From positions 1 through 19,083 of the forward strand of contig JAFGQD010000153.1 of assembly GCA_016935875.1 (NCBI GenBank): a stretch of 19,083 nt of DNA, read 5' to 3'. Source of the DNA: Deltaproteobacteria bacterium. GTDB taxonomy: Bacteria; Desulfobacterota; Syntrophia; Syntrophales; UBA2210. Positions 7,904-14,116 of the stretch are shown piece after piece. Numbering within the stretch: the first letter of the stretch is position 1; every line of letters begins with the position of its first letter. The notes beneath the pieces were generated by a model that saw nothing but the letters and a program-made list of their open reading frames with translations, did not search any database and was not told the origin of the DNA. Position numbers and translations under genes: made by a program.

Positions 7904-9769
7904 CTAGACAGAAAAAGAATCTTCCAGCATCTCGATGGGGGTCTTATCCGCCAGTGTAATACATTTGCACCTTCCCTCAATCGTGGGAAGGACGTTGCAT
8001 GCAAAGTATTTCGCCGATGCAAGCTTGCCCTGATAGAACGCGGCATCACCGTTTTCACGGGCCAGCGCGCGCTTCTTTGCTATGGAATCCTCCGCTCCGG
8101 CTTCCGCATACATCACATCCAGTTTCCCGGAAGCAATGACCGCCGCCTGAAGAAGCTGCCATCCGACAACAAGATCACCCAGTATCATCAGGAAGGGTCT
8201 CGCATTCAGAATGGGCAGCAATACGCTGGAGCTCTTCCCCCACGCCGCAAACTGCATCGAGAGTCCCACAACGGCATTGTAGGCATTCTCAAGATGAGCG
8301 GCATAATCCTTCATATCTTCATTTTCCTTGGCATTAGCGATGGTCTGATTGATCTCTCCGAAGAGATTCATCACATTCATACCCTTGTTCATACCCATCT
8401 TCCTGCCTACCAGGTCGAGGGACTGAATATAGTTTGTCCCCTCATAGAGACAGGCGATTTTACAGTCTCTCAGGTACTGCTCCATCGGATATTCCTTGAT
8501 GTAACCATATCCACCGTATATATCCATACCCAGTGAGCAGATCTCGCAGGCCTTATCGGAGCAGTATGCCTTGATGACGGGTGTGAGGATTTCGACGAAA
8601 CCTTTCCATTTAGCCCTCTCCGCCTCGTCTGTTACCGTCTCTTCCATGTCGATGCAGTAACCGGCGAAATAGTTCAACGACCTCATGCCTTCCACATGCG
8701 ATTTCATCCAGAGAAGCGAACGCCTGATATCGGGATGCTGAATAATCGGGATAGCCGGTGCATCGGGCATGGTCATCTGCATGATATGCCTGCTCTGGAC
8801 TCTTTCTTTCGAGTACTGGACGGCATGCTCCAGAGAGGCAGATGCATGTCCGAGTCCCTGCATTCCCACTTCCAGTCTGGCTTCGTTCATCATGTTGAAC
8901 ATGACCTTCATTCCGTTTCGTTCCTCGCCAAGGAGGTAACCGATACACTTTCCGTTTTCGCCGAAATTGAGAGTGGCGGTTGCGGATGCATTGATCCCCA
9001 TCTTGTGCTCAATACCACCCGTCACGACATCGTTGGATTCACCTATGCTGCCATCCTCATTCACCTTGAATTTCGGAACGATGAAGATGGAAATCCCGCC
9101 TGTTCCCGGAGGATCTCCTTCGATCCTGGCAAGCACCGGATGGATGATGTTTGCAAAGATATCGTTGTCACCGCAGGAGATAAAGGACTTCGTCCCCTCG
9201 ATACTGAACGTGCCGTCGGGCAGTCTCTTCGCTGTCGTCCTTGTGGCCCCCACATCACTTCCCGCACCCGGCTCAGTCAGGCACATGGTACCGCCCCACT
9301 CTCCGGCAAACATCTTGTACATATAGGTGTTCTTCTGTTCTTCCGTACCGTACTTTGCGATCAGAGCGGCCGCCCCCATGGTCAATCCCGGATACATCAT
9401 AAATGCGAAATTTGCCGAGTCAAACAGTTCCGCACAGGCGCTCCACACACAGAGCGGCACATTCTGTCCCCCAACTTCCGGGGACGCAGGCGCACAGTTC
9501 CAGCCCGCCTCGTTAAACTTCTTGATGGCATCGTGGATACAGGATGGAACGGTTACCTTTCCATCTTTAAACTGAGCCCCCTCCTTATCACCGACATCGT
9601 AAGTGGGAAGAATGACATCCACGGCCATCTTCTCCGCCTCGTTCAGCATCATGTCAATCAGATCCTGCGAGTAGTCGGCATACTTCTCGGCAGTGAAAAG
9701 CTTCTCGATACCCAGCTGCTCAAACAAAATGAACCTCTGGTCCCTCATGTTAACCAATGTATTACCCAT
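7904..9769 (-). CDS. Acyl-CoA dehydrogenase, long (about 600-residue) type
   Basis: A 621-residue flavoprotein for alpha,beta-dehydrogenation of acyl-CoA, the first step of beta-oxidation. It belongs to the long subclass with N- and C-terminal extensions around the classic 380-residue core. The signature LTEPGAGSDVG is at 164-174, the C-terminal FAD motif IYGGYGY at 417-423, and the likely catalytic base Glu443 is in LYEGTNYIQS. About 160 residues follow the core and form the helical C-terminal extension. The ATG at 9769 has AAGGAGGG upstream, overlapping the end of the TetR gene, so the two are cotranscribed. The chain-length preference is not readable. Electrons would normally pass to ETF, which is not encoded here. 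Confidence 0.93.
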   Translation of the reverse strand: MGNTLVNMRDQRFILFEQLGIEKLFTAEKYADYSQDLIDMMLNEAEKMAVDVILPTYDVGDKEGAQFKDGKVTVPSCIHDAIKKFNEAGWNCAPASPEVGGQNVPLCVWSACAELFDSANFAFMMYPGLTMGAAALIAKYGTEEQKNTYMYKMFAGEWGGTMCLTEPGAGSDVGATRTTAKRLPDGTFSIEGTKSFISCGDNDIFANIIHPVLARIEGDPPGTGGISIFIVPKFKVNEDGSIGESNDVVTGGIEHKMGINASATATLNFGENGKCIGYLLGEERNGMKVMFNMMNEARLEVGMQGLGHASASLEHAVQYSKERVQSRHIMQMTMPDAPAIPIIQHPDIRRSLLWMKSHVEGMRSLNYFAGYCIDMEETVTDEAERAKWKGFVEILTPVIKAYCSDKACEICSLGMDIYGGYGYIKEYPMEQYLRDCKIACLYEGTNYIQSLDLVGRKMGMNKGMNVMNLFGEINQTIANAKENEDMKDYAAHLENAYNAVVGLSMQFAAWGKSSSVLLPILNARPFLMILGDLVVGWQLLQAAVIASGKLDVMYAEAGAEDSIAKKRALARENGDAAFYQGKLASAKYFACNVLPTIEGRCKCITLADKTPIEMLEDSFSV

Positions 9770-9784
9770 ACCTCAAATCCCTCC

Positions 9785-10438
9785 TTATTCAGATTTTTTT
9801 AAGCCTTCTATGAAAATGCTCAAAAATTCATTAACCCCCGAATGTATCCTTTGTGCTCTGGTTGACTCCCTTCCGATAAACAGGTGAAGAGAGATTATCC
9901 CATTAAGCATCCCCCAGAGGGAATTCCTCATCTCTCTCACATCTTCCCGTCTGAGAAGAAATTCCCCTTTGTCAATCCCATATTGGAATATACTTTCAGT
10001 AACAGAGATTGCCCTGTTTGTTTCCAGGATAATCCTTCTATTTGTATCATCTGACAGATTCAGACTGTTGGCATGCAGCATGAAATTCATCAGTATCCTG
10101 AACAGTTCCCTGTCCTTCAGGAAAAAATTCAAATATATGTTGGCAAAACCGATCAATACCTTTGAGGCACTGTCTCCCCCCTTGAATATGGGGAGCACCT
10201 CGCTGTGAAATCTCTCGATATCCTCCAGCAGTATCTGAGCGCATATCTCTTCCTTGCTGCTGAAATATAGATAAATCGCCCCCTTGCTCAATTCAGCCTT
10301 TTTTGCAATATCTGAAACAGTTACAGGATTGTACCCCTGTTTAAAGAATAATTTTCTGGCAGCTCTGAGAATGGACTTTCTTCTTTGCTCCCTTTCTCTC
10401 TCTCTCCTTTTTTCCAGCACTAATCTCTTACTCCCCAT
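9785..10438 (-). CDS. TetR-family regulator of the beta-oxidation operon
   Basis: A 217-residue TetR/AcrR-type repressor. A very basic leader (KRREREREQRRKS) precedes the helix-turn-helix at about 40-60 (VTVSDIAKKAELSKGAIYLYF), the part most conserved in the family. The C-terminal ligand-binding domain is divergent, as usual; by context the ligand is probably an acyl-CoA. The ATG at 10438 is chosen because it places the HTH at the normal distance and the frame upstream crosses the promoter and operator; no strong Shine-Dalgarno is seen. It is the first gene of the operon, 15 bases from the acyl-CoA dehydrogenase gene, and a palindromic site lies in its own promoter, so autoregulation is likely. 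Confidence 0.9.
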   Translation of the reverse strand: MGSKRLVLEKRREREREQRRKSILRAARKLFFKQGYNPVTVSDIAKKAELSKGAIYLYFSSKEEICAQILLEDIERFHSEVLPIFKGGDSASKVLIGFANIYLNFFLKDRELFRILMNFMLHANSLNLSDDTNRRIILETNRAISVTESIFQYGIDKGEFLLRREDVREMRNSLWGMLNGIISLHLFIGRESTRAQRIHSGVNEFLSIFIEGLKKSE

Positions 10439-10470
10439 TTTCAATTGTATTTCAGTATTCACTATATAAA

Positions 10471-10497
10471 CATAGGTCAAAATATGACCATAGGTCA
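10471..10497. promoter_or_regulatory. Putative TetR operator, three GGTCA half-sites
   Basis: The sequence CATAGGTCA occurs at 10471-10479 and again at 10489-10497, an 18-bp repeat period. Between them lies TGACC at 10485-10489. This creates two overlapping palindromes: GGTCA-5-TGACC and TGACC-3-GGTCA. The block is immediately downstream of the minus-strand -10 element, covering the likely start of transcription of the TetR operon, where bound repressor would block initiation. Assignment to the adjacent TetR protein is inference. Confidence 0.65.
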
Positions 10498-10502
10498 CAT
10501 TC

Positions 10503-10531
10503 GTCATAAGCAATAAAACAGGGGTTGTCAA
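10503..10531 (-). promoter_or_regulatory. Putative sigma70 promoter of the TetR/beta-oxidation operon
   Basis: On the minus strand a perfect -35 box TTGACA (10531-10526) is followed after 17 bp by TATGAC (10508-10503), a 4/6 match to the -10 consensus. It is about 65 bases upstream of the TetR start codon, and the half-site operator begins just downstream. Confidence 0.6.
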
Positions 10532-10565
10532 GAAAAAAATCTATGACTCAAAATTATCAAAAATA

Positions 10566-10591
10566 TTGACATACCTTCTTCCTTGTGTTAG
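10566..10591 (+). promoter_or_regulatory. Possible promoter of the DRTGG/redox operon
   Basis: A perfect TTGACA lies at 10566-10571 on the plus strand, 60 bases before the first gene of the rightward operon. No good -10 is found at the correct spacing; TGTTAG at 10586-10591 is the nearest candidate but only 14 bp away. The promoter may therefore be activator-dependent, or the -35 match may be chance. Confidence 0.3.
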
Positions 10592-10630
10592 GGGGAGTTC
10601 GTTTATTTTTTAGCAGAAAAAGGCAACAAA

Positions 10631-11011
10631 ATGATCCTTCGCGAAATAGCGGATTTATTGGATGCCAAGGTCCTGGCGGGTGAAAAGCACTTAGGCGTAG
10701 AAGTAAAAACCGCCTTCAGCGCAGATCTGATGAGCGATGTCCTCGCCTTTGCAAAACCGGGGAGCATAATGATCACCGGGCTTACGAATCCACAGATTGT
10801 AAGGATCGCGAGCATCGTGGATAATTCGGCCATTCTTATAGTCAGAGGGAAAATTCCTCCGGATGAAACGATAACACTGGCCGAAGAACTGGACATACCA
10901 ATTCTTTCAACAAAATACATCCTCTTTGAAACATCGGGAAGGCTATACGCAAATGGGATCGTAGGTTGTATCAGAAAGATCGAAGGTCCTGGAAGTGTTG
11001 TTCCGTTATGA
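10631..11011 (+). CDS. DRTGG-domain protein (first copy)
   Basis: A 126-residue protein matching the stand-alone DRTGG domain, a ligand-binding-like alpha/beta fold also found in CBS-DRTGG and phosphotransacetylase-associated proteins. Recognisable parts are the N-terminal MILREIADLLDAKVLAG, the central LMSDVLAFAKPGSIMITGL, and ILSTKYILFETSGRLY near the C-terminus. There are no catalytic residues, membrane segments or signal peptide, so a cytoplasmic sensor or scaffold role is inferred. An AAGG stretch precedes the ATG at 10631. The stop codon overlaps the next start in an ATGA, implying translational coupling. It is the first gene of the operon that ends with the flavoprotein fusion. Confidence 0.8.
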   Translation: MILREIADLLDAKVLAGEKHLGVEVKTAFSADLMSDVLAFAKPGSIMITGLTNPQIVRIASIVDNSAILIVRGKIPPDETITLAEELDIPILSTKYILFETSGRLYANGIVGCIRKIEGPGSVVPL

Positions 11012-11430
11012 GCCGGGAATATGAAGTCTCTTTCCCCGTCAAGGGTGATAATTTTGAAGATGCGGGCAAAGTATCCGTTGAAATAAAAAGGTTACTCAAG
11101 GGGCATGGTATAACGGGAGACATCCTGAGAAGAGCCGCTATTGCAACCTATGAATCGGAAGTAAACATAATATCATATGCACAGCAGGGCAATATTAATG
11201 TTCGCGTAACAGATGACAGTATATCGATTAATATACAGGACAGAGGGCCCGGCATAACAGATATTGAACAGGCCATGAAGCAGGGCTATTCCACTGCTAA
11301 TGATCGTATCAGAGAGATGGGATTCGGTGCCGGTATGGGTCTTTTTAATATTAAGAACTGTTCCGACAGTTTCGAGATATTATCCGAGATAAACAAAGGG
11401 ACCCTGCTTAAGATACTAATCAACAGGTGA
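11008..11430 (+). CDS. RsbW-like anti-sigma-factor-type ATPase
   Basis: A 140-residue GHKL ATPase of the RsbW/SpoIIAB family (HATPase_c_2). The N-box is at 49-53 (ESEVN), the G1 box at 78-83 (DRGPGI), and a glycine-rich ATP lid at 105-112 (GFGAGMGL). Family members bind ATP and phosphorylate STAS antagonists or sequester sigma factors. No STAS protein or sigma factor gene is in this window, so the partner is unknown; the flanking DRTGG proteins are candidates by position only. The ATG at 11008 overlaps the preceding stop codon and is preferred over an upstream in-frame ATG at 10966 that lies inside the previous gene. Confidence 0.85.
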   Translation: MSREYEVSFPVKGDNFEDAGKVSVEIKRLLKGHGITGDILRRAAIATYESEVNIISYAQQGNINVRVTDDSISINIQDRGPGITDIEQAMKQGYSTANDRIREMGFGAGMGLFNIKNCSDSFEILSEINKGTLLKILINR

Positions 11431-11437
11431 TGTGCAC

Positions 11438-11773
11438 ATGAACTTGACTCTTTTGACAGAAAAACTGAACCTTGAGGTACGGTGCTGTAAGGACAAACTG
11501 GACAGGGAGGTGTCAGGCGGATACATGGGTGATCTTCTGAGCGACGTCATGGCGAACAGCAAAAAGGATGACGTATGGATTACCTGCCAGTCACACCAGA
11601 ATGTAGTGGCGGTAAGCGTGCTGAAAGAGCATGCGGGAATTATCCTTGTCCTCGGAAAAGAACCCGATACGGATACTATTGAAAGGGCTTCCCAAGAGGG
11701 CATACCTCTTCTGGTAACCGACCTCCCCGGATTCGAAATAGCAGGCAGGTTATATGATTTGATAACCGTATAG
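11438..11773 (+). CDS. DRTGG-domain protein (second copy)
   Basis: A 111-residue DRTGG-domain protein, paralogous to the one two genes upstream. Both share the pattern of a central D-L-x-S-D-V segment, a W/M-I-T strand, and a C-terminal F-E-x-[SA]-G-R-L-Y motif. Here these read GDLLSDVMANS, VWITCQSH and FEIAGRLYDL. No signal peptide, membrane helix or catalytic motif is visible. The ATG at 11438 has AGGTGA 7 bases upstream; a GTG at 11432 is an alternative. It follows the RsbW-like gene by 7 bases. Having two copies around an ATPase suggests a heteromeric signalling unit, which is inference. Confidence 0.75.
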   Translation: MNLTLLTEKLNLEVRCCKDKLDREVSGGYMGDLLSDVMANSKKDDVWITCQSHQNVVAVSVLKEHAGIILVLGKEPDTDTIERASQEGIPLLVTDLPGFEIAGRLYDLITV

Positions 11774-11847
11774 AGAACGTGAAGCCAATTCCGGCATGTC
11801 GGAAGTTAAAACCGGATCTCATGGTTTATCCGGTTCTGGGTGCATAT

Positions 11848-12585
11848 ATGTTAAAGGGGTTTAGGTGTGACCTTCACATACATACCTGTCTTTCTCCTTG
11901 CGCCGATCTGGACATGTACCCGACGGCCCTGATTGAAAAATCGCTCGAAAGCGGACTTGACATTATCGGAATATGCGATCACAACGCATCTGAAAATGTT
12001 CGGTATGTGATAGAAGCCTCCCGCGGGAAACCGGTCCATGTCTTTCCGGGTATGGAGATAACAAGCAGGGAGGAGGTCCACGTTATCTCGTTCTTTGAAA
12101 ATATCGGCGACCTGCTGAAGGTTCAAGAGGTCGTCTACGCCGCCCTTTCCGGCTCCAACCGGGAAGAGATATTCGGGTGTCAGGCAATCGTAAACGAATC
12201 TGATGAGGTGGAGGGGTTTAACGACAGGCTCCTGATAGGTTCCACCCGGCTCTCTCTTCAGGAAACAATCGACACTGTCCACGGCTTTGGAGGCATAGCC
12301 ATTGCCGCCCATATCGACCGGGAGAGTTTCAGCGTCCTGGGTCAGTTGGGATTTATCCCTTCTGATGTCCGTTTTGACGCCCTCGAAATATCCCGCAGGA
12401 CCGGATTAAAAGCGGCACGCAAGAGATATCCCGACCTGCACGACCATACATTTATTGAATCATCCGACGCCCATTTCATAAGCGACATCGGAACGGGTTT
12501 CACAAAGATTTTCATGGAAGAGCCCTCCCTTTCCGAGCTGAAGATGGCTCTTGAAGGACGTGAGGGTCGGTATGTCGAGGAGTAA
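11848..12585 (+). CDS. PHP-domain metal-dependent phosphoesterase
   Basis: A 245-residue PHP protein. The metal ligand motifs are all present: CDLHIHT at 7-13, CDHN at 43-46, Glu70 in PGMEIT, His78 in EVHVIS, then AAHIDR and SSDAHF toward the C-terminus. The family hydrolyses phosphate esters with two or three metal ions; TrpH/YciV-like members act on 3',5'-nucleotide bisphosphates, but the substrate here is not known. The start is uncertain: ATG 11848 puts the HIH motif at the usual position, while ATG 11821 and GTG 11779 are in frame upstream without strong binding sites. The next gene begins 3 bases after the stop, so it is part of the same operon. Confidence 0.85.
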   Translation: MLKGFRCDLHIHTCLSPCADLDMYPTALIEKSLESGLDIIGICDHNASENVRYVIEASRGKPVHVFPGMEITSREEVHVISFFENIGDLLKVQEVVYAALSGSNREEIFGCQAIVNESDEVEGFNDRLLIGSTRLSLQETIDTVHGFGGIAIAAHIDRESFSVLGQLGFIPSDVRFDALEISRRTGLKAARKRYPDLHDHTFIESSDAHFISDIGTGFTKIFMEEPSLSELKMALEGREGRYVEE

Positions 12586-12588
12586 TCC

Positions 12589-13137
12589 ATGCAGGAACTC
12601 TCTATGAATATCCTCGATATCGTCGAGAATTCCACGAGGGCGGGCGCGAGTCTTATTAAGATCAGCGTCACTGAAGACAGAAGGGACGACATCCTGCGCA
12701 TCGAGATCGCCGATGATGGCGATGGCATGGAACCGGATATCGTGAAGCGGGCACTGGATCCCTTTTATACGTCCAAGACGGTACGCAGAGTAGGTCTGGG
12801 ACTTCCCCTGCTCTCCCATGCGGCACAGATCACCGGTGGAAGCTTTGCGATCGAATCGAAAAAGGGAGAAGGAACGACGGTAACAGCTACCTTCGGGTAC
12901 CGCCACATCGACCGTCAGCCCCTGGGTGATATGCCGACAACCATGACGACCATGATAGCCGGAAATCCAGGGGTCGATTTTATATACACGCACCGGAGTG
13001 ACGACAAAGACTATACGCTGGACACGAGAGAGGTAAAGAATGAACTGGAGGATGTTCCCATAGGGCATCCGAAGGTGATTCAATTTATAAAAGAAAATAT
13101 ACGGGACAGTTTGAAAGAAATCGGGGCCGGGAGGTAG
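12589..13137 (+). CDS. Stand-alone histidine-kinase-type ATPase domain protein
   Basis: A 182-residue GHKL ATPase. The N-box is at 13-15 (VENSTRAG), the G1 box reads DDGDGM, and the G2 region VGLGLPLLSHAAQITGG is followed by the typical GEGTTVTATF strand. There is no HisKA dimerisation domain, sensor domain, receiver or membrane helix, so it is not a normal sensor kinase. About 70 residues after the ATPase fold are unassigned. Similar proteins occur in gene clusters of multimeric [FeFe]-hydrogenases in Clostridia and Thermotogae (my recollection of such clusters). GAGGAG upstream of ATG 12589 is a good binding site, located inside the end of the PHP gene. Confidence 0.82.
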   Translation: MQELSMNILDIVENSTRAGASLIKISVTEDRRDDILRIEIADDGDGMEPDIVKRALDPFYTSKTVRRVGLGLPLLSHAAQITGGSFAIESKKGEGTTVTATFGYRHIDRQPLGDMPTTMTTMIAGNPGVDFIYTHRSDDKDYTLDTREVKNELEDVPIGHPKVIQFIKENIRDSLKEIGAGR

Positions 13138-13181
13138 CTTCCCCGCTCCTCCTTTCGAACTTCCATCAAGGAGAAGAATAA

Positions 13182-13676
13182 ATGGATTCAGAGTACAATG
13201 AGCTTTTAGAGGAATTTACACCGGAGCAGATAAAAGAATTGGACGGGATTATTGAAAGGCACAAGGGTCAGCCCGGGGGCTTGATCCCTGTGTTGGAAAG
13301 GGCCCAGGAGCTCCTGGGATTTCTGCCCATTCCCGTACAAAAAAGGGTTGGGAGAGAACTCGACATACCATTCAGCCACGTCTATGGTGTCGTTACCTTC
13401 TATTCTTTCTTCACCATGCATCCGCGCGGCAAACATACCGTACGAGTATGCCTGGGAACCGCCTGCTACGTGAGAGGTGGTAAAAAGATCGCCGAAAACA
13501 TGGAAAAGATCTTCGGCATAAAAGAGGGTGAAACAACACCGGACCGGATGTTCACGTATGAAACCGTCCGATGCCTCGGGGCATGCGGGTTGGGCCCGGT
13601 CGTCGTGGTGGATGAGGATATCCACGGGAGAGTCAAACCCGATAAGCTGAAAGACATCTTACAACAATACAGCTGA
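13182..13676 (+). CDS. NuoE/HydC-like [2Fe-2S] subunit
   Basis: A 164-residue thioredoxin-like [2Fe-2S] ferredoxin of the 24-kDa complex I / HydC family. The helical N-terminal region (TPEQIKELDGIIERH) and the VYGVVTFYSFF segment are typical. All four cluster ligands are present: Cys90 and Cys95 (CLGTAC) and Cys131 and Cys135 (CLGAC). In known complexes it sits beside the NuoF/HydB subunit and takes part in electron transfer near the FMN. AAGGAGA upstream of ATG 13182 is a clear binding site. It starts 44 bases after the ATPase gene and precedes the small ferredoxin-like gene by 19 bases. Confidence 0.92.
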   Translation: MDSEYNELLEEFTPEQIKELDGIIERHKGQPGGLIPVLERAQELLGFLPIPVQKRVGRELDIPFSHVYGVVTFYSFFTMHPRGKHTVRVCLGTACYVRGGKKIAENMEKIFGIKEGETTPDRMFTYETVRCLGACGLGPVVVVDEDIHGRVKPDKLKDILQQYS

Positions 13677-13695
13677 TACAATAGAGGAAATTGAT

Positions 13696-14079
13696 ATGGC
13701 AAAATTAAAGATAGAGGATCTGAAAAAGATCAAAGAACGCGTACAGGGTGAGACCTCTTTAAGGGCGGGAGAAAGACGGGTCAAGGTAACCGTCCACATG
13801 GGAACCTGCGGCATAGCCGCCGGAGCAAGAGAGGTTATGGATTCTCTCATGAACGAAATCGAAGAATCGGGAGTCACCGATGTTGTCGTGACCACATCAG
13901 GATGCATGGGCCTGTGCAGCAGGGAACCCGAGATAACCGTTGAAATCCTGGATCAGGACCCCATCATATACGAGTCCATGAATCCCAACAAGATGAGGCA
14001 GGTATTTAAGAGACACATCCTCGAAGGTGAGGTTCAGACTCCCTTTGTTCTGGCCAAGGTCACGGAACAAGGCAAATAG
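13696..14079 (+). CDS. Thioredoxin-like [2Fe-2S] ferredoxin with a non-standard ligand set
   Basis: A 127-residue protein of the thioredoxin-like ferredoxin family often encoded between hydC- and hydB-type genes. Aligning it by eye to the neighbouring NuoE protein, the first motif is HMGTC (His34, Cys38) rather than C-x4-C, and the second is the normal pair Cys70/Cys74 in SGCMGLC. Only three cysteines are therefore available at the usual sites; His34 might act as the fourth ligand, or the cluster may be absent. MGTCGIAAGA appears to be usual for this subfamily as I remember it. AGAGGAAATTG upstream of ATG 13696 is the binding site. A role as an accessory electron carrier or assembly partner of the following flavoprotein is inferred. 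Confidence 0.82.
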   Translation: MAKLKIEDLKKIKERVQGETSLRAGERRVKVTVHMGTCGIAAGAREVMDSLMNEIEESGVTDVVVTTSGCMGLCSREPEITVEILDQDPIIYESMNPNKMRQVFKRHILEGEVQTPFVLAKVTEQGK

Positions 14080-14116
14080 ACACTATCAATCAATACTGAA
14101 GGAGGACACATATCCG

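Noticed and set aside
8696..9802. A 368-codon open frame on the plus strand opposite the acyl-CoA dehydrogenase
   Set aside because: It is fully antisense to a clearly conserved enzyme, its translation shows no family pattern, and it has no binding site. It is a frame shadow.
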